A stretch of 64,000 nucleotides of DNA. Origin: Pseudomonadota bacterium. Its GTDB lineage: Bacteria; Chloroflexota; UBA6077; JAJPHF01. The DNA lies in contig JAJPHF010000134.1 in the NCBI GenBank assembly GCA_021325365.1, forward strand, positions 40,953-104,952, written 5' to 3'. The first letter of the stretch is position 1; each line of letters starts with the position of its first letter. Below the pieces are notes generated by a model. The model worked only from the letters and a program-made list of their open reading frames with translations, was not told where the DNA came from and made no database searches. Both the position numbers and the translations under genes were made by a program. This document shows positions 54,479 to 62,831 of this stretch, one piece after another.

Positions 54479-57400
54479 ATGGCCGCCGCCGCTCCTGCCC
54501 CGCCGGCGGATGCCGGTCTGCGCGTGGTGAGCGTGCCAGAGCCCGGCCGGCTCCGCCTCGCCGTGGCCGGTCTGCAGCGCAGCCCCGCCCGGGCACGGGA
54601 GGTCGAGACGACGCTGGCCCGGGTCCGCGGCGTGCGTACAGTGCAGGCGAACCCGCTCACGGGCAACGTGCTGGTGCTGTTCGACGCGGCGCGCTGGTCC
54701 GCGGCTCAGGTCCTCCGCCGCATCGCGCGCGCCCTGGGTCTGGCCCCGCAAGCGCCCGCCACTCCTGTCGTCGGCGAGATCGTCCTGCGCAGCGCCACCC
54801 CCGGCCGCGTGCGCCTCGCCGTCTACGGGCTGCGCCGGCAGCCCGCGCGCGAGCCGATCGTCGTGGCGGCGCTCGCCGCCATGCCGGGCGTCCGCCAGGC
54901 GACCGCCAGCGCCGTGACGGGCACCGTCCTGGTCGAGTACGCCCCGGCGGACCGCGCGCTGCCGGCGCTGCTGGGCGAGATGGAGGCGCGCTTGCGCGCG
55001 CGCCTGGGCGCCCCGGCCGCTACCGGCGAGGCGCCAGCCGCCCCGACCGCACAGGGGCCGGCAGCCCTGGCCAGCCCCTCCGAGGCCCCGACGCCGGCCT
55101 GGCACGCGCTGTCGGCGGCCGCGGTGGAGCGGCTGCTCGCCGTCGACCCGACGCGGGGGCTGACGGCCGCCGAGGTCGAGGCGCGGCGGGCGCGCTGGGG
55201 CCCGAACCGGCTGGCCGAGCCCGCGGAGCCGTCCCTGCTGGGGCTCGTCCTCGGCCAGTTCTGCAATGCGCCGAGCGCGCTCCTGGGGGCAGGCACCGTC
55301 CTGTCGCTGGCCACCGGCGCGGTGCTCGAAGCGGGACTCATCGCGGGGGTGCTCGTCGTGAACGCGGCGATCGGCGCGGCCACCGAGCGCAGCGGCCACC
55401 GCGCCATCCAAGCCCTGCGGCGCGGGACGGCGATCCACGCCCGCGTCCGGCGCGACGGCGCGGAGATGCTGGTCGACGCGGCCGCGCTGGTGCCCGGCGA
55501 CGTCGTGCTGCTCCGGCCGGGCGATCCCGTGCCGGCCGACGCGCGCCTGTTCAGCGCCGAGCGACTGCGGGTCGAAGAGTCGGCGCTCACGGGCGAGTCC
55601 CGCCCGGTGGAAAAGCAGGTCGCCGCCACGGCCGAGCGCACGGCCCTCGCCGATCGGCGGGACGTGGTCTACCGGGGCACGACCGTCGTCGGCGGCCACG
55701 GGGGCGCGATCGTGGTGGCTACGGGCGACCGCACCGTCTACGGCGAGCTGCGCCTGCTGGCGCTCACCGAGGTCGCGCCGCCGACGCCGCTCGAGCGCGA
55801 CCTGGACGCCCTCGGCCGGCGCATCGCGCTCGGCGCGACCGCGATCTGCGCGGGCGTGCTCGGGTTGTCGCTGCTGCGCGCGGTCGGCCTGGTGCCCGCG
55901 ATCTCCACCGCGGTGGGCCTGGGCGTCGCCGCGCTCCCCGAGGGCCTGCCCACGCTCGCCACCACGGTACTGGCCTTCGGCTCCGGCCGCATGCGCCGCA
56001 AAGGCACGCTCATCCGGACGCTGTCGGCCGCCGAGGCGCTCGGCTCGGTCACGCACATCTGCGCCGACAAGACGGGTACGCTCACCGAGAACCGGATGGC
56101 GGCGCGCGAGCTGGCGCTCGACGGGCACACCGTGCGCATCGGCGGCTCCGCGCTCTCGGCCGTCGGCGCCTTCACGCTCGATGGCGAGGAGATCGCCCCG
56201 GCGGCGTGGCCGGCCGTGCAGGAGGCGCTGCGCATCGGCGCGTTGTGCTCCGATGCCGAGCCGCTCGGCATCCGGGATGGCGCCGTGACGTTCGAGGGGT
56301 CGTCCACCGAGGGCGCGCTGCTGGTGGCGGCCGTGAAGGCGGGCCTGGACGTACCCGCCTTGCGCGCGGCCTGTCCGACGCTCGACCGCCGCGATCGCGG
56401 CGATTATCGTCGCCACATGCTCACCGTCCACGAGCGCGACGGGCGCCTGATCGCGCTGGTCAAGGGCTCACCCGAGGAGGTGCTCGCGCTCTGCGACCGG
56501 ATCGCCATCGGCGGGGCCATCGTCCCGCTCACGGACGAGCGCCGCGCCGCGATGGAGCGCCGCAATGCCGTGATGGCGAGCCGCGCGATGCGCATCCTGG
56601 CCCTCGCGGAGCGCGAGCTGCCCGCGGCGTACACCGAGGACGACCTGCGCGCGGGGTTCGTGCTGTACGGGCTCATCGGGCTGGTCGACCCCATTCGCCC
56701 GCGCGTGCCGGCCGCGATCGCCGCGCTGCACCGCGCGGGCATCCGCACGATCATGATTACGGGCGACCAGGCGCCGACGGCGGTGGCCGTGGCTCGGGAG
56801 CTGGGGCTGTCGCGCCGGGGCGCGCTGGACACGCTGGAGGCGGACGATCTGCGCGACGTGGAGCCGGAGGCGCTGCGCCAGCTCGTGCGCGAGGTGAGCA
56901 TCTACGCGCGCGTCCCCCCCGAGCTAAAGCTGGCAGTGGTGCGCGCCCTCCAGGCGAATGGGAAGATCGTGGCGATGACGGGCGACGGCGTGAACGACGC
57001 GCCCGCCCTGCGGGCCGCGGACGTGGGCGTGGCGATGGGCGAGCGCGGCACGGAGCTGGCCCGCGAGCTGGCCGACGTGGTGCTAGCCACCGACGACTTC
57101 AGCCGGATCGTGGACGCGGTGGAAGAGGGGCGCCTCGTGCGCGCGAACGTGCGGCGGGTGGTACATTACCTGCTCGCCACGAACGCCGCCGAGGTGTGGA
57201 CGGTGCTCGCCGCCGTGGCCATCGGCCTGCCCACACCGCTGAACCCGTTGCAGCTCTTGTGGCTCAACCTGGTGACCGATCTGGCCCCTGCGCTGGCGCT
57301 CGCGGTCGAGCCGCGCGATCCCACGCTCATGCTCCAGCCGCCGCGGCCCCCCGGCGAGGCGATCGTGCCGCCACCGCTGCTGCGCCGCATTCTGGGCGAA

Positions 57401-57793
57401 TCGGCGGCGCTCGCGCTGGCGGCGCTCGCCGTCTACGGGATCGGCCTGGCCCGCCACGGGCCGGGGGCGACCGCCCAGACGATGGCGTTCGCCAGCCTGG
57501 TCGGCGCGCAGCTGCTGCACGCGCCGCTGGCGCGCACGGGGCGCCGGCCCGCGACGCTGGGCAGCCCCGCGCCCAACCGCTGGCTGATCGCGGGGCTAGG
57601 GGTGTCGGCCGCGCTACAGCTGAGCGCGCTCTTCCTGCCGGGCCTGCGCGCGGTGCTCGGCGGGGCGCCCCTCGGGCTGGCCGACCTGGCGATCACGGGG
57701 CTGGGCGCGCTCGCGGCCGTGGCCGGCATCGAGGGGGAGCGGCTGGCCCGCCACGGGATCGCGCGCCGGGCGCTGCCCGCGCCGACCCGCTAG
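54479..57793 (+). CDS. HMA-bearing P-type cation ATPase (PEGL/P2-like)
   Basis: 1104 residues from ATG 54479 (GGAGG eight bases upstream). The N-terminus has two HMA-like domains without CxxC: VVSVPEPGRLRLAVAGLQRS and IVLRSATPGRVRLAVYGLRR. Then a cation-ATPase N-domain (WHALSAAAVERLLAVDPTRG), actuator motif LTGES (near 371), membrane motif AALPEGLPTLATT, the phosphorylation site CADKTGTLTEN (Asp about 530), MLTVHERDGRLIALVKGSPE in the nucleotide domain, and the hinge MTGDGVNDAP (near 834). PEGL in place of CPC points to Ca/Mn/Mg-like rather than Cu/Zn substrates, while the HMA-like heads suggest partner binding. All catalytic motifs are intact. Divergent from the DUF5132/HMA/ArsA/MgtC genes. 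Confidence 0.93.
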   Translation: MAAAAPAPPADAGLRVVSVPEPGRLRLAVAGLQRSPARAREVETTLARVRGVRTVQANPLTGNVLVLFDAARWSAAQVLRRIARALGLAPQAPATPVVGEIVLRSATPGRVRLAVYGLRRQPAREPIVVAALAAMPGVRQATASAVTGTVLVEYAPADRALPALLGEMEARLRARLGAPAATGEAPAAPTAQGPAALASPSEAPTPAWHALSAAAVERLLAVDPTRGLTAAEVEARRARWGPNRLAEPAEPSLLGLVLGQFCNAPSALLGAGTVLSLATGAVLEAGLIAGVLVVNAAIGAATERSGHRAIQALRRGTAIHARVRRDGAEMLVDAAALVPGDVVLLRPGDPVPADARLFSAERLRVEESALTGESRPVEKQVAATAERTALADRRDVVYRGTTVVGGHGGAIVVATGDRTVYGELRLLALTEVAPPTPLERDLDALGRRIALGATAICAGVLGLSLLRAVGLVPAISTAVGLGVAALPEGLPTLATTVLAFGSGRMRRKGTLIRTLSAAEALGSVTHICADKTGTLTENRMAARELALDGHTVRIGGSALSAVGAFTLDGEEIAPAAWPAVQEALRIGALCSDAEPLGIRDGAVTFEGSSTEGALLVAAVKAGLDVPALRAACPTLDRRDRGDYRRHMLTVHERDGRLIALVKGSPEEVLALCDRIAIGGAIVPLTDERRAAMERRNAVMASRAMRILALAERELPAAYTEDDLRAGFVLYGLIGLVDPIRPRVPAAIAALHRAGIRTIMITGDQAPTAVAVARELGLSRRGALDTLEADDLRDVEPEALRQLVREVSIYARVPPELKLAVVRALQANGKIVAMTGDGVNDAPALRAADVGVAMGERGTELARELADVVLATDDFSRIVDAVEEGRLVRANVRRVVHYLLATNAAEVWTVLAAVAIGLPTPLNPLQLLWLNLVTDLAPALALAVEPRDPTLMLQPPRPPGEAIVPPPLLRRILGESAALALAALAVYGIGLARHGPGATAQTMAFASLVGAQLLHAPLARTGRRPATLGSPAPNRWLIAGLGVSAALQLSALFLPGLRAVLGGAPLGLADLAITGLGALAAVAGIEGERLARHGIARRALPAPTR

Positions 57794-57800
57794 GCGCGCG

Positions 57801-58589
57801 CTACCCGCCGACCGCGGGCGCGAGCCGCCCCACCGTCTGGCGGGTGTGCAGGCGGACGAGCAGCACGAGGTAGGCCAGGCCGAGCGTGTAGGCGGCCAGC
57901 ACGTCGCTGGGCCAGTGGTGCCCGAGGTACACGCGCGACGGGCCGACCAACACGATGAGCGCGCCGAGCAGCCAGAGCAGGGCGGTGCGCAGTCGGCCGC
58001 GGCGCAGCCGCGTATAGACGAGGTAGGCCAGAAAGCCGAAGAAGGCGACGTAGAACAGCGTATGGCCGCTGGGAAAGCTGTAGTCGGGCAGGTTGCTCGC
58101 CACTCGCACGACATCGGCTTCGGGGCGTGGGCGGGCCAGGAGCAGCTTGAGCGGAATCGCCAGGACCGCCGCCCCGCCGGCCGCCACGGCGAGGCCGGCG
58201 GCCAGCGGGTGGCCGAGCGCCCACAGCGCGCCAGCCGTGCCGACCACGAGGACGACGTTGAGTGGAGCGAAGCCCGGCTCGCTCACCGCCGTCATCAGCC
58301 CGCCGACGAGCGGGTTCTCGACCGCCTGCACGCCCTGGGCGACCGCCAGGTCGAGCGCGGCCGTGTGGCCCGCGCTGACGAGCCAGGTCAAAGCGCCGAA
58401 CGCGACGGTCCCGAAGGCCGCGGCGCTGGTGAAGAGGCGCGTGCGGAGAGCAACCAGCCAGGCCGGCAGCGACCAGACCCGCGGCGCGGACGGCACGCGG
58501 ATTGCGCCGCCGGTCGCCGGTTGGGGCGCGCGGCGCGGGCGCAGGAAAGCCAGCACCCGGCGGGCGAGCCGTCGCAGGACACCGAGCAT
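57801..58589 (-). CDS. PAP2 family phosphatase
   Basis: This 262-residue membrane protein starts at ATG 58589. It has the three phosphatase motifs: KLLLARPRPEAD (KX6RP), YSFPSGHTLFY (PSGH) and SRVYLGHHWPSDVLAAY (SRX5HX3D). Six hydrophobic helices surround them. PAP2 enzymes dephosphorylate phosphatidate or undecaprenyl pyrophosphate at the membrane. It is convergent with the P-type ATPase gene (8-bp gap) and divergent from 58696. Confidence 0.93.
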   Translation of the reverse strand: MLGVLRRLARRVLAFLRPRRAPQPATGGAIRVPSAPRVWSLPAWLVALRTRLFTSAAAFGTVAFGALTWLVSAGHTAALDLAVAQGVQAVENPLVGGLMTAVSEPGFAPLNVVLVVGTAGALWALGHPLAAGLAVAAGGAAVLAIPLKLLLARPRPEADVVRVASNLPDYSFPSGHTLFYVAFFGFLAYLVYTRLRRGRLRTALLWLLGALIVLVGPSRVYLGHHWPSDVLAAYTLGLAYLVLLVRLHTRQTVGRLAPAVGG

Positions 58590-58695
58590 GGGCCTCTCGC
58601 GCGCGTTGTCACGCGCATGATACCAGAGAGCGCCCCGGGGCGGCGCCGGCAGCGCGGCGCGTGCGACGGTCGCACGCGATGAGGGAGAGAAGCGC

Positions 58696-59172
58696 ATGGA
58701 ACCCGAGGATCGCGGACTCACCAGCCAGGTCGGACCGGTCGAGGTCCATTGGGTGCGCTCGGTCGGCTATTTCGGGGGGATCGGTCTCGCGGTCGCCTTC
58801 GAGCTGATCGAGCCGCCGCTGGCCCTGTTCATCGCGGCCGTCCCCTTTCTCAAGATGCTCAACCGGCCGCGCGCGCCGTTGCCCGTTCGGTTCGTCTCGC
58901 AGCTCGTGGATGGGGCGGCCAAGCCGGTGGGCGGCGACAGCGAAGGTACGATCCGGCTGACGACGCCGGGCTTGCCCTCGGCCCGCGGCGCTACCCGCCG
59001 CGTGCAGCACGCTGCCGAGCGCGCCGCTTCCTCCACGCGCGCGGCGAGCGCCGCGCCGAGCGAGCGTCCCCGGCGCGGCGCTTCGGGGCGGAGCGCGCCG
59101 TCCTCCAGGAGCGCGTCGTCCTCCAAGCGAACGCCGGCCAGGGCGACAGAGCCCGCCGCCGCCCATTCGTAG
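58696..59172 (+). CDS. Small membrane protein of unknown function
   Basis: This 158-residue protein has an N-terminal part VGPVEVHWVRSVGYFGGIGL followed by two hydrophobic stretches (AVAFELIEPPLALFIAAVPF) and KMLNRP. The C-terminal half is Ser/Ala/Arg-rich and probably disordered. Proteins beginning 'GP.ei.W.rs.gyf.gi..Av..e.ie.P.a..iaavP..k...' are encoded next to P-type ATPase and DUF5132 genes in other bacteria as far as I recall, which would fit here. Function not known. The start ATG follows GGGAGAGAAG. Confidence 0.6.
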   Translation: MEPEDRGLTSQVGPVEVHWVRSVGYFGGIGLAVAFELIEPPLALFIAAVPFLKMLNRPRAPLPVRFVSQLVDGAAKPVGGDSEGTIRLTTPGLPSARGATRRVQHAAERAASSTRAASAAPSERPRRGASGRSAPSSRSASSSKRTPARATEPAAAHS

Positions 59173-59229
59173 CACTCTAGCGGCCGGCGGCACCGGGCAG
59201 GGCCGGGAATCTCAGCGCGGCAGTGCCCG

Positions 59230-60147
59230 CTAGCCGGACACGCTCGCGGCGGCCGCGCGGCGCCGCTCCAACTCGTCGAGCGTGCGGGGCCAGTCGGCGC
59301 GGAGGAGGCGCGAGAGGGCGCGGTCGGCCAGCAGCTTGCCGTCGGTCTGGCAGCGCGCGCAATAGTTGCACTCGTTCTCCGCGTAGCGGATGCGCTGGAT
59401 GAGGGCGCCGCAGGTGGGGCAGGGCTGGCGGTAGCGGCCGTGGACGGCCATCTCGGGGCGGAAAGCAGTTACTTGCTCGGGGAAGCCGTCGCCGGTCTCG
59501 GCGCGCAGGCGGTCGATCCATTCCTGAAGGACGGCTCGCGTCGCGGCGTACAGGCGCTCGCTCTCGGCAGGCGTCAGGCTGCGGGTGAGCTTCACGGGCG
59601 AGAGGCGCGCGCGGTGGAGGATCTCGTCGGAGTAGGCGTTGCCAATCGCGGCGAACAGGCGCGGGTCGGTGAGCGCGCGCTTGAGCGTATGATTCTCGGC
59701 GGCGAGCCGGGCGCGGAAGGCCTCCGGCGAGGCATCCAGGACCTCCAGGCCGCCGCGGTCGAAGGCGGCGAGCGCCGCGGCGCCGCGCACGCAGTGGAGC
59801 GCGGCGCGCTTCTTGGGGCTGGCCTCGGTGAGGAGCAGGGTACCGGCGGCGAAGTCGAAGGCGGCCAGGCCGACCTTCGCCGGGAGGCGGGCGCCGGGCG
59901 GCTTCCAGTGGAACCGCCCGGCGATCATCAGGTGGACGACCAGGTAGAGGTCGTCGTCCAGCGCGACGACGAGCTGCTTGCCGAGGCGGCGCACGCCGAG
60001 CACGCGGCGGCCGACGACGGCCTGCAGCGGCGGGGCGGCGGAGCGCACCAGGAACGGGCTCGCCACACGGACGCCCTCGATCACCTGCCCGCCGAGCCGC
60101 GCCTGTAGCCGCTCGGCGTACACGGTGAGGTCGGGTAGCTCCGGCAT
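59230..60147 (-). CDS. Fpg/Nei family DNA glycosylase
   Basis: This 305-residue enzyme starts at ATG 60147, giving the essential N-terminal Pro2-Glu3 (MPELPDLTVYAERL). Other family parts are VRRLGKQLVVAL with the beta-Lys, VVHLMIAGRFHW, GNAYSDEILHRARLSP (helix-two-turn-helix) and the C-terminal zinc finger CPTCGALIQRIRY...CNYCARCQTDGKLL (CX2C-X16-CX2C). It excises oxidised bases and nicks abasic sites in base excision repair. The PELPDLTV variant of the usual PELPEVE may mean Nei-like or altered specificity. Divergent from 60263. Confidence 0.9.
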   Translation of the reverse strand: MPELPDLTVYAERLQARLGGQVIEGVRVASPFLVRSAAPPLQAVVGRRVLGVRRLGKQLVVALDDDLYLVVHLMIAGRFHWKPPGARLPAKVGLAAFDFAAGTLLLTEASPKKRAALHCVRGAAALAAFDRGGLEVLDASPEAFRARLAAENHTLKRALTDPRLFAAIGNAYSDEILHRARLSPVKLTRSLTPAESERLYAATRAVLQEWIDRLRAETGDGFPEQVTAFRPEMAVHGRYRQPCPTCGALIQRIRYAENECNYCARCQTDGKLLADRALSRLLRADWPRTLDELERRRAAAASVSG

Positions 60148-60213
60148 GCGCGGCTCCCATGTGGCGGGTACTGGATACCTGACGGACCTCGGCTCGCGTC
60201 GGCTCTGTATATC

Positions 60214-60227
60214 GTAGCAGGTGCTAC
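60214..60227. promoter_or_regulatory. 14-bp near-palindrome in the glycosylase/protease divergent promoter
   Basis: GTAGCA-GG-TGCTAC is an inverted repeat followed by ACAAT, a -10-like TACAAT on the plus strand at 60225-60230. GTAGCAG also occurs in the 54211 and 54255 sites, so one regulator could bind both regions. Confidence 0.4.
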
Positions 60228-60262
60228 AATTCGCTCGGCGGCGCTCCGCCCGGAGAGCCACG

Positions 60263-60514
60263 ATGCAGCGTTCGCACCGCATCAGCACCATCGAGCGCCT
60301 GTACCCGGATCAGTGGGTGACCATCGAGGTCACTCGCAGCAGCCCCAGCCGAGGCGCACTGGCTGGCCGTGTCCTGGCCCACGCGCAGGACGAGGACGAG
60401 ATCACCCGCGCGGCGGTTAAAGCTGCGGAGGAGCACCCCGACGCTGAGTTGTTCACGTTCTACACGGGGCCGCTGATCCCCGAAGGCGTAATTGTCATCT
60501 TTGGCTGCGGCTGA
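60263..60514 (+). CDS. Small hypothetical protein upstream of the retropepsin-like gene
   Basis: This 83-residue protein starts at ATG 60263 (GGAGAG upstream). It contains ERLYPDQWVTIEVTRSSPSRG and AGRVLAHAQDEDEITRAAVKAAEEHPDAELFTFYTGPLIPEG (seen in parts). The pattern of a short alpha/beta protein 'p.qWv.le.t.......G.vlah.d.e......a...hp...l..fytG' is often found just before retropepsin-like genes. Its stop overlaps the next gene's start region by about 23 bp. Function unknown; partner of the protease. Confidence 0.65.
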   Translation: MQRSHRISTIERLYPDQWVTIEVTRSSPSRGALAGRVLAHAQDEDEITRAAVKAAEEHPDAELFTFYTGPLIPEGVIVIFGCG

Positions 60515-60905
60515 TCGCATCGTCGGCCGACGCGAGTACGGTGGGGTGCTCATCATACCCGCTCACGTTGGCCGCTTCCAGGTTAATCTCCTGGTGGACA
60601 CAGGGGCGGCCATAACCGCCTTAACGCCGGATGCCATCAGGCGATTGCGCCTCGACCTAAACCAATTCACGGGACGGCGACTCATGTTTACCGCCGCGGG
60701 CACTTACGTGACGGTACCCACCGGCCGCATCGACCGCCTACGGCTAGGTGCCGCTGATCTACGCAACGTGGAGGTCGCCATCCTCGACTTGCCGGGCAGG
60801 GTAAACCTCGACGGCTTGCTGGGCGTGAACGTCCTGCACCGCTTTCGCGTGACCTTCGAGTTCCGCCGCGCGATACTCGTGCTGCGCCCGGACGCCGGCC
60901 AGTAG
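60492..60905 (+). CDS. Retropepsin-like aspartic protease domain protein
   Basis: About 137 residues, no ATG start; TTG at 60492 or 60501 is the likely start. The domain has the aspartic protease active-site motif NLLVDTGAAITALTPD (DTG-A) and the later DGLLGVNVLHRFRVTFEFRR, the 'GlLG...L..f.v..d...' block of single-domain bacterial retropepsin-like proteins. It would act as a homodimer. Intracellular location is likely since there is no signal peptide. Overlaps the previous small gene, indicating coupled translation. Confidence 0.82.
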   Translation: MSSLAAADRIVGRREYGGVLIIPAHVGRFQVNLLVDTGAAITALTPDAIRRLRLDLNQFTGRRLMFTAAGTYVTVPTGRIDRLRLGAADLRNVEVAILDLPGRVNLDGLLGVNVLHRFRVTFEFRRAILVLRPDAGQ

Positions 60906-60964
60906 TCGCGCCTCGGCCGGCCGATCTCTCACCGCCGGCCGGCCCGACGCTCGGCCACCGCGGC

Positions 60965-61687
60965 TTAGTCGGCGATGTCGAGGCGACTGATGTAATAGTT
61001 CCAGCCGCGTGCCCAGTCGCGGCCGCCGGTCTCGAAGGCTTGCATCTCCTCGGCGGTGAGGTAGCGCGGGTTGGGGTCGTGGAGCAGCGTCAGGTGCGTG
61101 TGTTCCGCGACCTTGCTGAGGCGGATCGTCTTCTGCACGGCCTCCTCGACGCTGCCACCGACGACCGCGTCGCCGTGGCTGCGCAGCAGCACCGCCGGCT
61201 GCTGGCCGAGGGCCGCCGCGAGCGCGTCGCCCTGCTCGATCGTCCGCACCAGCCCCACCTCCTGGTAGACGGGCAGGCCCTCCGGCGGCATCCAGGTGCC
61301 GTAGTGGATGAGCGGGCGCAGCTTGGTGGCGAGCACGCTGAAGAGCTGCGTCCACTGCGAGTGCGTGTGCGCGACGCTCTGGACGTCGGGCCGCGCACGC
61401 AGGATGCGGGCGTGGATGGGCCACTCGAAGGGCGGGGTGGCGGCGCCTCCCAGGTAGTTGCCGTCGAGGTCCAGCATGATCAGCCGGTCAAGCGCGGCCA
61501 GGCGCGGACTCACGCGGGCGATCGTCAGCATCGCGTCCGCGCCCGGCACGCGCACGCTGAGGTGGCCGTAGCCGTCGGTGATGTCCTCGCGGTCGAGGAC
61601 GTGACAGCCGGTGACGAGCAGGCGCTTGACGGGGTCCAGCTCGGGAGCGTCGAACGCGGGCACGCCAGGCGGGCGAGAAGCGGCCAT
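60965..61687 (-). CDS. Class II aldolase/adducin family protein
   Basis: The protein is 240 residues from ATG 61687 (GGAGGA upstream; ATG 61699 alternative). The zinc aldolase motif is complete: DGYGHLSVRVPGA (opening), VAHTHSQWTQLFSV (HxH), LPVYQEVGLVRTIEQG, and AVLLRSHGDAVVGGSVEEA (third His). Family members (fuculose-1-phosphate aldolase, AraD, and so on) cleave or epimerise sugar-acid phosphates, while some act on 3-hydroxy acids in aromatic pathways. Here it closes an operon with the Rieske and SBP genes, so a non-sugar substrate is likely. Gap to the SBP stop 28 bp. Confidence 0.88.
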   Translation of the reverse strand: MAASRPPGVPAFDAPELDPVKRLLVTGCHVLDREDITDGYGHLSVRVPGADAMLTIARVSPRLAALDRLIMLDLDGNYLGGAATPPFEWPIHARILRARPDVQSVAHTHSQWTQLFSVLATKLRPLIHYGTWMPPEGLPVYQEVGLVRTIEQGDALAAALGQQPAVLLRSHGDAVVGGSVEEAVQKTIRLSKVAEHTHLTLLHDPNPRYLTAEEMQAFETGGRDWARGWNYYISRLDIAD

Positions 61688-61715
61688 CAGTTCCTCCATT
61701 GAGAGAGGGGGTCGG

Positions 61716-62831
61716 TCATGTCTCCGGGTAGCGGCCGAGGCGCTGGAGAGCGTAGTCGACGAAGCTCATGTCGATGACGCGGTCGAAGTCCACCTCGCCG
61801 GTCTGCTCGCCGCGGCCAATGTACCAGCGCTGCACGTCGCGGAGGGTGTCCACGTTCACGGCGCCATTCGGGTCCGACCAGGTGGGATGGAGGCGCTTGA
61901 GCAGCGCCAGGTCCTTCATGTTGCTGGTGCGCGTCATCAGGTCCCAGAACTCGTCGCGCCCCTCGCCGTCGCCGAAGAACGCGCGGTTGTAGTCGCGCAT
62001 GGCGCGCAGGTTGGCGACCATGAAGCGCCGCGCCTCGTCGGCGTGCTGCTCGGCGAAAGTCGGACCGTAGAGCGTGACGGCGATCTGGAAGTTCGGGCCG
62101 ATCTCGCTGGTCGGCTTCCAGCACTTCGCGGTGCCCTGCTCCTCGCTCAGCGTATAAAACGGCTCGATGAGGATGCCGAAGTCGATGGCCTCGTTGGCGA
62201 AGGCAGTGAACATCTCCGGGAAGCCGAGCGTCACGCTGGTCACGTCCGTCTGCAGGTTGAGCCCCACCTTCTGCAGCTCGCGGTCGATGAGCGAGGTGGT
62301 GAGCACGCCGGGCACGTTCTCGGCGAAGGTCTTCCCCTTCCAGTCGGCGAAACTGTGGACCTGCCCGCTGTCGAGCAGGCTCTTGCGAATCATCAGGCAC
62401 TGATTGGAGGTGCCCGGCGCGGCGCGCGAGCGGTCGGCCACGATCTTCAGGTCGACGCCGCGCAGGATGGCGTTGAACAGCCCTGGCCCGGGGCCGCCCG
62501 AGCCGACGTCGAGCTGGTCGGCGCCCAGCGGCGCGATCATCACCTGCGCGCCGTTGAACGTCTGCATCTCGAAGTCGAGGCCCTCTTCGCGGAAGTAGCC
62601 GTGCTCTTGCGCCCAGTAGAACGTCGCTTCGGAAGCGCTGCCCACGCCGCCGACGCGCACGGTGTAGAGCGGCCCCGGCGAGGCGGCTGCTCCGGCCGGC
62701 GCCGTCGCCGCAGCGGCCGCGGGCCCGGCAGCCGACGGGACCGCCGCGTTGCGCCCGCTCGGCGCGGCCGGGGCGCCCTGGCAGGCCGCGAGCAGGGCGG
62801 CGCCGAGCGCGAGCGATAGCCAGCGGTGCAT
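61716..62831 (-). CDS. ABC transporter substrate-binding lipoprotein (NMT1/THI5-like)
   Basis: This 371-residue lipoprotein has signal and lipobox LGAALLAACQGAP. The domain opens YTVRVGGVGSASEATFYWAQ, with DWKGKTFAENVPGVLTTSLI and ANEAIDFGILIEPFYTL in the cleft. The ATG at 62831 overlaps the stop of the upstream Rieske gene by one base (TAATG), so it is translationally coupled to it. It resembles 18-kb SBP 17720-18826 in its domain opening more than the 28-44 kb group. No permease present. Confidence 0.9.
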   Translation of the reverse strand: MHRWLSLALGAALLAACQGAPAAPSGRNAAVPSAAGPAAAAATAPAGAAASPGPLYTVRVGGVGSASEATFYWAQEHGYFREEGLDFEMQTFNGAQVMIAPLGADQLDVGSGGPGPGLFNAILRGVDLKIVADRSRAAPGTSNQCLMIRKSLLDSGQVHSFADWKGKTFAENVPGVLTTSLIDRELQKVGLNLQTDVTSVTLGFPEMFTAFANEAIDFGILIEPFYTLSEEQGTAKCWKPTSEIGPNFQIAVTLYGPTFAEQHADEARRFMVANLRAMRDYNRAFFGDGEGRDEFWDLMTRTSNMKDLALLKRLHPTWSDPNGAVNVDTLRDVQRWYIGRGEQTGEVDFDRVIDMSFVDYALQRLGRYPET

